A stretch of DNA of 64,000 nucleotides from Bacillota bacterium (GCA_026627065.1 JAPNUO010000002.1:186001-250000), one strand, 5' to 3'; positions 52,692 through 62,221 are shown, counted from the stretch's first letter. The notes: generated by a model not told the origin, from the sequence alone. Translations and numbers: made by a program.

Positions 52692-54200
52692 TTATTCCGG
52701 AACGTCGCCCAGAATGGTGAAGTGCCATCCCTTGACGGTCTCATTGTCGAGGTCAGCCATGACATGCTTGACCACCGTGTACTCGTCCAGGGAGTAGCGG
52801 CTGAGATCGTGGCCAAAGCCGCTTTGCTTGACACCGCCATGAGGCATTTCGGACGTCAGAGGCAGGTGATCGTTGAGCCACACTTCGCCGAACTGCAGTT
52901 CGCGCGAGAACCAGAGCCCCCGGCGGAGATTTTCCGTCCAAACGGATGACGCTAAACCGTAATCGACGTCATTGGCTTTTTGGAGCGCTTCAGCGTCGGA
53001 GTCGAAGGGCAACACCACCAACACCGGACCAAACACTTCTTCCTGGACAATAGGCCAGTGCTGTTCGACCTGGGTAATAATCGTGGGCGCGTAGTAGTGG
53101 CCGCGCGGCAAAGATTCCGGGCGACCGCCGCCGATGACGATCTGTCCGCCCATGGCTTTGGCCTGGGCGACATAGCCGTCAATCTTTTGCCACTGCGCCT
53201 GGGAGACCACCGGCCCCAGATCGGTGGAGAGGCTTAACGGGTTGCCCAGCCGCACCTCGCGGTAAACCTGAGCGATGCCATCCAGAAAGTCCTGGTAGCG
53301 AGAACGATGGACATAGGCGCGGGTGGCTGCGGTGCAGTCCTGGCCGGAGTTGACCAGCGATCCGACCGCGATGCCCCGGATCGCGGCGTCCAGGTTGGCA
53401 TCGTCCAACACAATGGCCGGGGCCTTGCCGCCGAGCTCCAAATGCAAACGCTTCACGCGGCCGGCGCCGGCGGCCATAATTTGCCGGCCGGTGGCTGTGT
53501 CCCCGGTGAGCGAAATCATGGCGACGTCGGGATGCTCCACCAGAGCCTGCCCGATGATGCGGCCGGGGCCGGCAATGATGTTCAGCACCCCGTCGGGAAT
53601 GCCCGCCTCCTGGGCGATCGGCCCCAGCATCAGGGCCGTGACCGGGGTGATGCTGGCCGGCTTTAAAATCATCGTGTTGCCGGCGGCGAGGGCGGGCGCG
53701 AGCTTCCAAATGGCCATCATGATGGGATAGTTCCAGGGGGCGATCCCGGCCACCACTCCCACGGGCTCGCGACGGATCCAGGAGCTGTGCGCGCCGTTGT
53801 ACTCGGCTTGAGCCTGCCCCTCCAAGGCGCGCAATTGGCCGGCAAAGTACCTGAGGTTATCGACCGAAAAGGGGAAGTCGGAATACCGCACCAACTTGAC
53901 TGGCTTGCCCGACTGCCGCGACTCGGCTTCGACAATCTCGTCCTGGTGGGCTTCGAGAAGCTCAGCGAAGCGCAGAAGCCGCGCCTGGCGCTCGGCCAGC
54001 GGCAACTTCGACCAGCGCCCGTCCAAGAACGCGGTCTTGGCGGCCTGAACGGCCCGTTCCACGTCGCTCAGGCCGGCTTCGTGCACCTCATAGACAGGCT
54101 CTTCGGTGGCGGGGTTGGTAACCCAGAAGGTGCGCCCTTCGGCGCCGGTCACCGCCTGGCCGTCAATCCATAGGTAGAAGGTGGCGTTCCCACTTGACAT
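52692..54200 (-). CDS. Aldehyde dehydrogenase, aminobutyraldehyde/betaine-aldehyde type
   Basis: A 502-residue NAD-dependent aldehyde dehydrogenase. Motifs: APWNYPIMMAIWKLAPALAA, general base E255 in RLHLELGGKAP, nucleophile C289 in NSGQDCTAATR, EEVFGPVLVVLPFDS. Closest in pattern to gamma-aminobutyraldehyde/betaine-aldehyde dehydrogenases. It follows the APC permease gene by 17 bases in one operon, divergent from a PucR-type regulator. The context indicates uptake and oxidation of a polyamine-derived aldehyde (for example 4-aminobutanal to GABA); this is inference. Confidence 0.87.
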   Translation of the reverse strand: MSSGNATFYLWIDGQAVTGAEGRTFWVTNPATEEPVYEVHEAGLSDVERAVQAAKTAFLDGRWSKLPLAERQARLLRFAELLEAHQDEIVEAESRQSGKPVKLVRYSDFPFSVDNLRYFAGQLRALEGQAQAEYNGAHSSWIRREPVGVVAGIAPWNYPIMMAIWKLAPALAAGNTMILKPASITPVTALMLGPIAQEAGIPDGVLNIIAGPGRIIGQALVEHPDVAMISLTGDTATGRQIMAAGAGRVKRLHLELGGKAPAIVLDDANLDAAIRGIAVGSLVNSGQDCTAATRAYVHRSRYQDFLDGIAQVYREVRLGNPLSLSTDLGPVVSQAQWQKIDGYVAQAKAMGGQIVIGGGRPESLPRGHYYAPTIITQVEQHWPIVQEEVFGPVLVVLPFDSDAEALQKANDVDYGLASSVWTENLRRGLWFSRELQFGEVWLNDHLPLTSEMPHGGVKQSGFGHDLSRYSLDEYTVVKHVMADLDNETVKGWHFTILGDVPE

Positions 54201-54217
54201 CTTCCGTGTTCGCTCCT

Positions 54218-55690
54218 TTATGCGTTATGCTTTGTTGCCGACGGCATCGCGTCGTTGCTCGCGGCAAGCTTTTTGGGGAGGCCGGTGGCGAAAAAGACAA
54301 TGCCTCCCAAGACTAAGATGGCCAAGGTGGCCAAAATCACTTCGTAATTCAGGTACCATGGCGCCGACGGCGTGATGGGCCGCGCCAGGTTGACGATCAT
54401 GCTGACGCCGTAAATCAGGGCTAGCGCCGCCACCACGGGTCCAAGTGCTCCCAAACGAAATCCGTCGTTGGGCACCCGAAAACCGCGGATGCGGGCGATG
54501 ATCCAGCCTAGCACGATCATCTGGAAGGCGAGGTATATGCCCACCACTGCAAAGCTGGTCAAAATCGACTCAAATCGCGCCGACAGGCTGAAGATCAACG
54601 CCACCACGGCGGACACAATCAGGGCATTGGTGGGCGTCTGAAACCGAGGATTGACCTGGCGCAGCCAGCGATGCCCGAAGATCATGCCGTCGCGGGCGTA
54701 GGAATAGAAGACCCGGGTGGCTGCGGCTTGGACTGCCGCGCCGCAGGAGACAAACGCCAGCACCACCACCCAAAGGAAAATGCGCGAAACGGTGGTTCCC
54801 AAATTGGCCCCTAAAATATAGGTGATGGGGTTGGGCGTTTTGGTGGCGTTCATGGCCAACAGCATGTTGGGCGTGGCGTGCAGGAACGCAAACACGGCGT
54901 AAAGGGTGGTAAATCCCCCCACCAAGAGGGCGGTGATCATGGCGCGGGGCACGTGGCGGCGGGGGTTGATGACCTCTTCCGACACATCGGCGGCCGACTC
55001 GAAACCGTAGAAAATAAAGGCGGAGAACAACAGCGCAATTAAAAAGAGGGGCGTGTACGACCCGTGCCCTTGGACCCCCATGGTGCGGTTAACGATGGAC
55101 ACGGGCTGGTGGCCAAAGAACAGCAGCACGGTGCCGATGCCCAAGGTCCCGAGGATTTCCATGGCCACCCCAATGTTGAGCAAGATGCGAAGGCGATTGA
55201 CGCCAATAAAGTTGATGATGGTTTGGATGAGGACCAAGACTAAGGTGAGGACGATCAATAAAGACTGGTTAGGACTGGAGATACCGAGAGCCGAGGCTAC
55301 GTAGGGCGCGCCGCCGAAATCCACGGCGGTAATTGTGACCAAGAGCGCCCACCCGTAGATCCAGCCGACAAACCAGCCGTAACTGGGGTTGACGAGGCGC
55401 TTGGCCCACTGATAGAGGGCGCCGGCCAGGGGAAAGACATTGGAGAGTTCAGAAAAAATAAGGACCACCATGAGCTGGCCGAACACGACAATGGGGATGG
55501 TCCAGAAGAAGCGGGGACCGCCGCTGTCGAGGCCAAACGCAAACAGCGAATAAAAACCGACGACCGGTGAGAGGTAGGTAAACGCCACCCCGAAGTTGGC
55601 AAAAAATTTCAGGGTTCGCCGCAGCTCCTGTTGATAGCCGAGTTGCGCCAGGTGCGCTTGGTCTTGAGCAATCTGCGACTGATCATTCAT
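54218..55690 (-). CDS. APC-superfamily amino acid/polyamine permease
   Basis: A 490-residue permease with about 12-13 transmembrane helices. Helix 1 is FANFGVAFTYLSPVVGFYSL; LGQLMVVLIFSELSNVFPLAGALYQW-type helix 2/3 motifs with SNVFPLAGALYQWAKRLV are characteristic of the amino acid-GABA/APC family; YGFESAADVSEEVINPRR in the loop is also typical. GGAAAGGAGG precedes ATG 55690. First gene of the operon with the aldehyde dehydrogenase. GABA, putrescine or a related amine is the likely substrate. Confidence 0.85.
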   Translation of the reverse strand: MNDQSQIAQDQAHLAQLGYQQELRRTLKFFANFGVAFTYLSPVVGFYSLFAFGLDSGGPRFFWTIPIVVFGQLMVVLIFSELSNVFPLAGALYQWAKRLVNPSYGWFVGWIYGWALLVTITAVDFGGAPYVASALGISSPNQSLLIVLTLVLVLIQTIINFIGVNRLRILLNIGVAMEILGTLGIGTVLLFFGHQPVSIVNRTMGVQGHGSYTPLFLIALLFSAFIFYGFESAADVSEEVINPRRHVPRAMITALLVGGFTTLYAVFAFLHATPNMLLAMNATKTPNPITYILGANLGTTVSRIFLWVVVLAFVSCGAAVQAAATRVFYSYARDGMIFGHRWLRQVNPRFQTPTNALIVSAVVALIFSLSARFESILTSFAVVGIYLAFQMIVLGWIIARIRGFRVPNDGFRLGALGPVVAALALIYGVSMIVNLARPITPSAPWYLNYEVILATLAILVLGGIVFFATGLPKKLAASNDAMPSATKHNA

Positions 55691-55995
55691 CCGGGAACCT
55701 CCTTTCCAAGCGAAAAAATCTCCAAAAGAAAAAATATCAGTTCTTGTCTACCAGGGTTACAGGACGCTAGCCCTGAAACAACCAACAACAAGACCCGCCA
55801 TGTGGCACCCCCTGTGTAGGTGCACTGGCGCACACGGTTCAGAAAGAAGGGACATTAAAAAGCCATGCGCTCGATGAGGTGTGCGTCAAGGCGGTCAGTT
55901 CTATTTTTTCATACGATTATCCTCTTGTCATTGATCTAGAAGCCCAAACTGCGCATAATGGATTAGGCATTGTGCATAAGGAAGGGAGGAGAAGG
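55691..55995. promoter_or_regulatory. Divergent promoter region between permease and PucR regulator
   Basis: 305 AT-rich bases with no gene. CAGGG...CCCTG arms (about 55758-55782) form a weak dyad. Regulators of the PucR family often act from such divergent regions; no consensus promoter was found by eye. Confidence 0.4.
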
Positions 55996-57432
55996 ATGAT
56001 TACCGTCCGCGATTGCCTGACGTTGCCGGAGCTGCAGTTGGCCCAGGTGGTTGCGGGAGAGGAGGGCCTGTATCGCCCGGTGCGGCTGGCCCACGTGATT
56101 GACGAGCCGGACATTGCCGCCTGGGCGGCGAACGACGTCTTGGTGTTGACAACGTTTCATAATCAGCCGCACACGACGGCATATTGGCTGGAGCTCATTC
56201 CGGCCCTGGAAGCGAAGGGTGTGGCGGGCCTCATGGTCGCGACCGGCCGCTATATCGATCGCATTCCCGACGAAGCGCGCACGTTGGCCAACATGCATCG
56301 CTTCCCGGTTATCACCCTTCCCTTTTCGTTGCCATTTGTGACGGTGGCAGAAGCCATTCATCGGCTCATTATCGAGGACAACCGGGTCACGTGGTCCAAA
56401 GTGTCGGATATTCAGATCCGGGTCACAGAATCGGCAGTGCGGGCGAAGTCGGTGGAAGACTTGCTGCGCACGTTTTCAGAGATTCTGTCGCGGCCGGTCG
56501 ACCTGGTCGAAGTGGACGTCCACACCCGCCGTGTGGGCCACATGTTTCCGCTAGGGTCACCCGACCTGGCGCGCTGGTGTCTGGAAGTCCAGGGAGAGAC
56601 GCTGAGCGCGCCCGAACAAATTATTGCTCGGCAAATGGCTGGGGTCTTGGCGGTGTACCTCCTGCAGCAAAAAATTGCGCGGCAAACTGAATTTGAAATT
56701 CAGTCGACCTTACTGGAGCGCATTGTGTCCGGACAATGGCAGGATGACGTGGCCCATCGCGAGCGGCTGCGGCTGTTTGGATTTCATGCGGAACGGCCCC
56801 ATCATGTACTGCTCCTGGCGGTGCCCGATTTGCTCCGAATGGATTCTCACCAGCAAACGCGCTATGAGGACGCCCGCGATCTGGTCAAGCGGCTGGTCGA
56901 CTGGGAAGATCGCCTCATCAATGTGACTTCGCAAGGATTGGTGCTGTTGGTGGGGGCGGTTCCAGGGCGCGCGCATGTGGTGGCTGAGCGGCTCCAGCAG
57001 TATTTTGAACAGTTTCCCGACAGCACGGGGCTGATTAGCGGTCCGTTAATGCTGCGCGACATTCCTCAGACTTACCAAACCATGACCAAGATGCTGCCGC
57101 TTTTGGAACCCGGTACCCTTCACCACCTCGGCGATGCCTTGTTTCCCACCGTGGTGGCGGAACTGCCGGCGGAACTCATGCAAGCCTTCGTCAAGTCGAC
57201 ATGGGGCCGGGTCCGCGACGCGGTGCTGTATGAGACCTTGAAGGCCTACGTGGAATGCGGGGGGCGCCGGCTGGAGACGGCAGAGCGGCTGGGAGTTCAC
57301 CGCAATACGGTGGCAAACCGCATTGAACAAATTGAAGCGCTGTTAGGCCACGTGCTTGATGCGCCTTTTCTGACCCAGTTAGACTTGGCGTACCGCTGGA
57401 TGCTGACGCAGACGCCGCTTCACCTGTCCTAA
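55996..57432 (+). CDS. PucR-family transcriptional regulator
   Basis: A 478-residue regulator. The N-terminal PucR domain (about 1-125) starts MITVRDCLTLPELQLAQVVA and contains NDVLVLTTFH; a middle GGDEF-like fold follows; the C-terminal HTH_30 is YVECGGRRLETAERLGVHRN followed by TVANRIEQIEALLG. ATG 55996 follows GGGAGGAGAAGG directly, so the longer upstream frame is not used. It is divergent from the permease/aldehyde dehydrogenase operon and most likely activates it in response to an amine or its aldehyde. Confidence 0.88.
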   Translation: MITVRDCLTLPELQLAQVVAGEEGLYRPVRLAHVIDEPDIAAWAANDVLVLTTFHNQPHTTAYWLELIPALEAKGVAGLMVATGRYIDRIPDEARTLANMHRFPVITLPFSLPFVTVAEAIHRLIIEDNRVTWSKVSDIQIRVTESAVRAKSVEDLLRTFSEILSRPVDLVEVDVHTRRVGHMFPLGSPDLARWCLEVQGETLSAPEQIIARQMAGVLAVYLLQQKIARQTEFEIQSTLLERIVSGQWQDDVAHRERLRLFGFHAERPHHVLLLAVPDLLRMDSHQQTRYEDARDLVKRLVDWEDRLINVTSQGLVLLVGAVPGRAHVVAERLQQYFEQFPDSTGLISGPLMLRDIPQTYQTMTKMLPLLEPGTLHHLGDALFPTVVAELPAELMQAFVKSTWGRVRDAVLYETLKAYVECGGRRLETAERLGVHRNTVANRIEQIEALLGHVLDAPFLTQLDLAYRWMLTQTPLHLS

Positions 57433-57435
57433 TCA

Positions 57436-57464
57436 AATCCCCGCATCCTTGGAGTCCGGGGATT
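57436..57464 (+). terminator. Hairpin after the PucR regulator gene
   Basis: AATCCCCG (57436-57443) pairs with CGGGGATT (57457-57464), loop of 13 bases. No T-run follows, so terminator strength is doubtful. Confidence 0.5.
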
Positions 57465-57538
57465 CTGCTGAACGTGGACGCGCTCGAAGATGTCATTGCG
57501 GCATTTGGGCGCTTAATTCTCGGTGTTCCTCCCATTCC

Positions 57539-57551
57539 GTCATATAATGAC
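57539..57551 (+). promoter_or_regulatory. Promoter -10 inside a small palindrome before the McrB-like gene
   Basis: GTCATATAATGAC is a perfect palindrome around the -10 TATAAT (57543-57548), about 30 bases upstream of the McrB-like start. It could be an operator allowing the defence cassette to be silenced. No -35 match. Confidence 0.45.
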
Positions 57552-57579
57552 AACAAACCGAGGCGGAGGACGAGGCGGC

Positions 57580-59703
57580 ATGGCGCGTTCAGCACTCGAT
57601 TGGTTCATTGTCATATCGCGATCCACCAAAAATAATTTTGAGATTGCCCAGCGCGAAAAAGTTTGGGGAGCTAAAACCTTGGATCGCTTTACCCATGACA
57701 AATGGGGACCGATTGTCCAAGGAGACCGCGTGCATTTTGTCGTGGACGTGCGCTGGGATGAGGCCTACGGTCAGCGTCCTTCCGCTTTTCCGCGAGTCGC
57801 GTTGTCTCGCTATCAAGTGAAGGCAGACCAGGTGGTTACGGCCGAGGTTGATTCGGAGATCGAAGAGGATGCGCGTCCACTCTGGCCCGATGGCATCTAT
57901 CCCTTTCGATTTCGATTTCATCCGACGGGGACTGCAACTGACGTGTCCTTGACCTCAGAAAGTGTCGATGACGCTGTTCGCGACGCCGTTCGCCGTGCCC
58001 AAATCGGCAATGGCAAAGCCTATCCTATTCAGGACCGATGGGATCCTCCAGACCATCACGGTTTAGCAGCAGGTACTTCCGGAATTCTTACGCGATATCA
58101 GCGTTATACACGTAAAGAAGTGCATGACATCCTGGCGCCAAATGTGCCCTTCACTCCAGGAGCCGGAGCCTGGGGGCTGCACGGCGTTGTCCGCATAGCG
58201 CCCGGCCAAGCCGATTGGGTCTTTTTCGTGACGTTTGGTCGCCGACCGGGTAATCATCAGTTTGTCGAAAGCATTAGCCCAGATGGCGTTTTAACGTGGC
58301 AGTCGCAACCGAATCAAGGGTTAGAGGACCCTGCTGTGCAGGAATGGATTCGGCATGATCCCAGCCGGAACTCGATTCACTTGTTTCTGCGGACCGATCC
58401 TTCTGAGCCATACTGGTATCTTGGCCGTCTCGCATATCTCGACCACGACCCCCAATCTGGTCGCCCCGTCTCCTTTCGTTGGCAGATTCTCGACTGGGAT
58501 CCCCCGGACACGGTTCGACGGGCGTTGGAGGCGATGGAACATGCGGACCCCGTCTACCGACGGCCAAATGTGGGAGGAGCGATAGCGGGAGAAGTGAGCA
58601 GCCGGATGCCGTTTGATTTAGATCTTGCCCTCGAACGACTGACCCAATTAGGGTATCAGATTACGGCGCAAGACCTCGCCAGTGTTATCTTGTCGCTAAA
58701 AGTTCGGCCATTTGTGATTTTCTCCGGGCGCTCAGGAACGGGAAAGACTAGCTTGGCGCGGGCATTGGCAGAGTTGTTTGGTTGGCCCTTTTATTGTGTA
58801 GCGGTGAGCCCAGCCTGGGCCGATCCCGAGTCCCTAATGGGATTTATTAGTCCTTTTGATCACCAGTGGCACCCAGGTGCCCTCGAAGCGCTGCTGACGA
58901 ACGGTGACGCCGAGGCGTTAGTCTGCCTAGATGAATTCAACGTGGCCAAGGTGGAATACTATTTTTCTGACTTCATCAGCGCGATGGACTATCGCGATGA
59001 TCTGTTTTGGGGACCACTACCTACCCTGGAGCACATCAATCGTCGCCAATCCGACTGGCATCTTGCGATCCCCGCTGCCCTCAAAGTGATTGCCACCATG
59101 AATTTTGACGATTCGGTGCAGTCGTTGACGCCGCGCATCTTGGATCGGGCGAACGTTATCGAGTTTGATGTCCGCGAGGCCGAAGACCTGAAGCCAAGTG
59201 GGACGCTCAATTGGGATGTCTTTGATCGCTATCCACCCATGGCCTGGGATTGGCCGTCTTCTGTGGAGGCAGTGAACCCCGTGGTTGATCGGTGGATTCA
59301 GGGCGTATGGACTCAGCTTCGCGGATCGCGAGGCCAATTTGGTCATCGGGTAGCCCAGGAGATGCGTCAGTACGTGGCCATGGGTCAAACGTTGGGCAGT
59401 GTCTTTGGCGACGATCCCAAGGAACAGGGAGAAGCGCTCCTGGATCGTCAGTTGACCCAACGGGTGCTGACCAAATTGCATGGTACCGCTCATCATCGAG
59501 ACATCGATGCTCTGATGCGGTTATTGCTGTTTCTTGCGCGAGGCGATGCCGGAGGTTCAAACCAGGACGCACCGAGAGACATTGGCGAGCGCCAACGGAT
59601 CGTGCAGGACGCCAGAAATTCGGGCCACTTTCCCTTGACCGTTGCCAAAGTGGCCCATATGGTCGAAAGTTATACGGTCGATGGCTATGCGAGCTACTGG
59701 TGA
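57580..59703 (+). CDS. McrB-like AAA+ GTPase/ATPase with N-terminal EVE-like and DUF3427-like domains
   Basis: A 707-residue predicted restriction motor. Residues about 3-115 look like an EVE (PUA-fold) modified-base reader: LDWFIVISRSTKNNFEI, then IVQGDRVHFVVDVRW and YPFRFRF. Residues about 165-310 resemble DUF3427: RYTRKEVHDI, DWVFFVTFGRRPGNHQFVE, LTWQSQPNQG, FLRTDPSEPYWYLGRLAYL. The AAA+ domain follows: Walker A GRSGTGKTS near 382-390, Walker B LVCLDEFNVAKVEYYF near 446-460, and the McrB-type sensor VIATMNFDDSVQSL near 503-516. ATG 57580 has GGAGGACGAGG upstream. It overlaps the DUF2357 nuclease gene. Expected to sense modified DNA and drive the nuclease partner. Confidence 0.82.
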   Translation: MARSALDWFIVISRSTKNNFEIAQREKVWGAKTLDRFTHDKWGPIVQGDRVHFVVDVRWDEAYGQRPSAFPRVALSRYQVKADQVVTAEVDSEIEEDARPLWPDGIYPFRFRFHPTGTATDVSLTSESVDDAVRDAVRRAQIGNGKAYPIQDRWDPPDHHGLAAGTSGILTRYQRYTRKEVHDILAPNVPFTPGAGAWGLHGVVRIAPGQADWVFFVTFGRRPGNHQFVESISPDGVLTWQSQPNQGLEDPAVQEWIRHDPSRNSIHLFLRTDPSEPYWYLGRLAYLDHDPQSGRPVSFRWQILDWDPPDTVRRALEAMEHADPVYRRPNVGGAIAGEVSSRMPFDLDLALERLTQLGYQITAQDLASVILSLKVRPFVIFSGRSGTGKTSLARALAELFGWPFYCVAVSPAWADPESLMGFISPFDHQWHPGALEALLTNGDAEALVCLDEFNVAKVEYYFSDFISAMDYRDDLFWGPLPTLEHINRRQSDWHLAIPAALKVIATMNFDDSVQSLTPRILDRANVIEFDVREAEDLKPSGTLNWDVFDRYPPMAWDWPSSVEAVNPVVDRWIQGVWTQLRGSRGQFGHRVAQEMRQYVAMGQTLGSVFGDDPKEQGEALLDRQLTQRVLTKLHGTAHHRDIDALMRLLLFLARGDAGGSNQDAPRDIGERQRIVQDARNSGHFPLTVAKVAHMVESYTVDGYASYW

Positions 59704-61294
59704 GGAACTGCTTCGGCATGAGACAACGCGAGGCACAATCGTCGTGGCGGGGCCACGACAGGTGCCGACTTACGGGAGCGAGACGCTGGCGGGAGATCAG
59801 ACGGAAACGTCTGGGCTTGCTGCGGAAGCGTCCCTTTACGACGATGTGACCTACACGTTTTATGTTTTGACTCACGATAGCACTCCGACCCTCGCGCTCA
59901 ACGGGCTCGACCTCAGTCTTCAGTGGGTCTCCCATGGTGGCGGGAAGATTGGAACGGCGCAGCATATCTTCCGTCAAGTGGGAATGGTCGAGGTCTGGCT
60001 CGATCACCGGCCAACGGGGATGCGATTCCAGGTAGGGTCGCGTAAGCTCGATTATCAGACCGATTATCGCGCGATGGTTCAAGAGTTGGAGGCCTACACG
60101 CGAGGGCTCGCCGCTCAATTGGCAGCGCACGCTCTCGGTCTTTCTGTTTTGGTGGAAGAGGCCACGGATTTTCTCGGGTATTGGATCGCGGTTCTTGTTC
60201 ACATTTGGCGCGGTCTTCGGCGGGATATCGAAGCGGCTTGGCGCACGCTTCCCCCTCACTTAAGCTGGCAGGAGCGGACGACCGACGTGTTTAGCATAAA
60301 GCGGCCATCGGCTCAGGACATGATGCGAGTGGCTGCGTCCGGCAACCCGCGCCAGACGATTCCCCTGCGCCAGTGGGAACGCTTGACGCCGGAACGCCTT
60401 TACATTCTGCAGCTTTTACACTTTTTGCATCGGCAGCTGGACCGGTTGGACCGCCGCACGGACGGACGCATGCGGGCAATCCAGTACGAGGCGGCGAGCC
60501 TGCTCCAAAGTCTGGGGCCGGGGCTGTCTCAACCGGCTGTAGCTCGTGCTCCCGAGATTCCAGCGACACCGCTCGCGCAATCGCATCCGGCCTTGCGCGA
60601 GGTGGTGCGGTGGCACCGGTGGCTCAATCGGGGACTGTTTCCCGATGTGGGGCCAATTCTGGTGGCGATGAAGGATGTCAACGTGCTTTACGAATATTGG
60701 TGCTATTTAACGATTGTCCGGGTCCTCGTGGAGGAATCGCAAGGCAGGCTCGAAGTGGAACCCTTAGTCTCGCGAAACCCTCTGGACGTGATTCTCCGGT
60801 CTGGCCTGCAGCCGGGCGCGCGGGTGACAACGGCTGGGGGTTCAGTCATCCATGTTTTCTACGAACCGCGATTCGACACGCCGACAGTGTCTCAACAGCC
60901 GGATAATCTCGTGCGCCTGGTCGGGCGGCTTAGCCTCTTGTTTGACGCCAAATATCGGTTTGAGCTCAATCCCGCGTCCCTGAAGGCGTACTCGGAACCT
61001 TACGGCGTGCCGATTCCGCCGGTGGATGCCATTCACACCATGCATCGTTATCGAGATGCCATCGTAGTCAAAGGCAAAGAACGCTTCGTGCGCCTCGTTG
61101 ACCAAGCCATCGTGTTGTTTCCCCTTCCTGCCCAATATCACCAAGCCTACCGTCGACATCGCTTCTACGACAGTCTCGACGACGTGGGAATCGGGGCAAT
61201 TCCGCTGATTCCCGGGCATGACGAATATCTTCGCGACGTGATCCGCGCCTATCTTTCCCACGAGGCATCCGAATCCGACGCCAGAAAGCAGTGA
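59681..61294 (+). CDS. McrC-like DUF2357 / PD-(D/E)XK nuclease
   Basis: A 537-residue partner of the McrB-like protein. The N-terminal half is a DUF2357-like scaffold; the C-terminal third contains the nuclease core: LSLLFDAKYRFE (D-x-K at about 421-423) and IHTMHRYRDAIVV (about 451) with the helix typical of DUF2357 enzymes, ending in AIVLFPLP. Start uncertain: ATG 59681 or 59687, both overlapping the McrB-like stop by about 20 bases, so translation is coupled. The pair fits type IV (McrBC-like) restriction, cutting modified DNA. No methyltransferase is nearby, as expected for a modification-dependent system. Confidence 0.78.
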   Translation: MAMRATGEELLRHETTRGTIVVAGPRQVPTYGSETLAGDQTETSGLAAEASLYDDVTYTFYVLTHDSTPTLALNGLDLSLQWVSHGGGKIGTAQHIFRQVGMVEVWLDHRPTGMRFQVGSRKLDYQTDYRAMVQELEAYTRGLAAQLAAHALGLSVLVEEATDFLGYWIAVLVHIWRGLRRDIEAAWRTLPPHLSWQERTTDVFSIKRPSAQDMMRVAASGNPRQTIPLRQWERLTPERLYILQLLHFLHRQLDRLDRRTDGRMRAIQYEAASLLQSLGPGLSQPAVARAPEIPATPLAQSHPALREVVRWHRWLNRGLFPDVGPILVAMKDVNVLYEYWCYLTIVRVLVEESQGRLEVEPLVSRNPLDVILRSGLQPGARVTTAGGSVIHVFYEPRFDTPTVSQQPDNLVRLVGRLSLLFDAKYRFELNPASLKAYSEPYGVPIPPVDAIHTMHRYRDAIVVKGKERFVRLVDQAIVLFPLPAQYHQAYRRHRFYDSLDDVGIGAIPLIPGHDEYLRDVIRAYLSHEASESDARKQ

Positions 61295-61327
61295 GTTAAG
61301 GGGCATGTGGCCTCGTTACGGCACAAA

Positions 61328-61360
61328 GACGCCCCCCGGATGCGAGAACCGGGGGGCGTC
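61328..61360. terminator. Bidirectional terminator between the nuclease gene and speE
   Basis: GACGCCCCCCGG (61328-61339) and CCGGGGGGCGTC (61349-61360) are perfect 12-base arms with a 9-base loop. A short TTT follows on the minus strand. It separates convergent transcription units. Confidence 0.8.
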
Positions 61361-61366
61361 TCCCTG

Positions 61367-62221
61367 TTAGGACTGGGCAGCTCGTACAGGTTCAGGCACC
61401 AAGTCGGCGAGATACGGCGGGAGCGTAAAAGCCATTTGGTGGACCTTGGCCGTATACCACCGTGTGGGCCAGGTGACCGTGCGCTGCGGCGTCAGAAGAT
61501 CGTAGCGCTTGGAGCCGGCGGTGAAGGTAAACAGGCCGCCGGGGTAGGTTGGCACTGTGCACCAGTAAACGCGGCAGAGGGAGAATTTTTGAACCACGTC
61601 TTCGGTGACCATGGTCAAGACCTCGGGATTGTAAAACGGCGCCCCGGTTTGCTGCACGTACAGCCCATCGGGCTTCAGCGCCCGGTAAAGCTTCTGATGA
61701 AATTCCGGTGTGTAGAGCACGAGTCCGGGCCCGGTCCCTTCCGGATCGGTGGAGTCGACCAGAATGACATCATAGGTTTCCGGTTCCGCACGATCTAAAA
61801 AGAGGTTGCCGTCTTCCTCCACGAGGGTGAGGCGCGGGTCGTCAAGCGCCACGGTGTGCGTGGGCAAATATTGACGGGCGGCTTCGATGACCATGGGATC
61901 AATTTCGACGAGCGTTACCCGCTCGACCTCAGGACACTTCAGCACGTCCCGCGCCAGGCCGCCGTCGCCGCCACCGATGATGAGCACCGAGCGCGGCTGC
62001 GGATGGGCCATCAAGGGCACATAGCCTAACATCTCGTGGTAGATAAACTCATCGCCCGAGGTGGTTTGCATAATGCCGTCAAGCACCAGCGAGGGCCCAA
62101 ACTGTTCGGTTTCCAGCACTTGGACGTGTTGAAAGCGCGACTGACCAGAAAACAGCTGCCGCTTAATCTTCCACTTGAGGCTGTGGGCGGGCGAGGCATT
62201 TTCCTCGAACCACAGTGCCAA
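61367..62221 (-). CDS. speE: Spermidine synthase (polyamine aminopropyltransferase)
   Basis: A 284-residue aminopropyltransferase: transfers the aminopropyl group of decarboxylated S-adenosylmethionine to putrescine or a similar amine. N-terminal beta-domain with KIKRQLFSGQSRFQHVQVLE; LDGIMQTTSGDEFIYHEMLG; Rossmann motif VLIIGGGDGGLARDVLK; acidic LVEIDPMVIEAARQYLP; catalytic DVILVDSTDPEGTGPGLVLY. TTG 62221 has AAGGAG 9 bases upstream, so I prefer it to GTG 62230, which abuts the site. Last gene of a minus-strand operon after the saccharopine-dehydrogenase-like gene. No S-adenosylmethionine decarboxylase is visible in the window. Confidence 0.92.
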   Translation of the reverse strand: MALWFEENASPAHSLKWKIKRQLFSGQSRFQHVQVLETEQFGPSLVLDGIMQTTSGDEFIYHEMLGYVPLMAHPQPRSVLIIGGGDGGLARDVLKCPEVERVTLVEIDPMVIEAARQYLPTHTVALDDPRLTLVEEDGNLFLDRAEPETYDVILVDSTDPEGTGPGLVLYTPEFHQKLYRALKPDGLYVQQTGAPFYNPEVLTMVTEDVVQKFSLCRVYWCTVPTYPGGLFTFTAGSKRYDLLTPQRTVTWPTRWYTAKVHQMAFTLPPYLADLVPEPVRAAQS

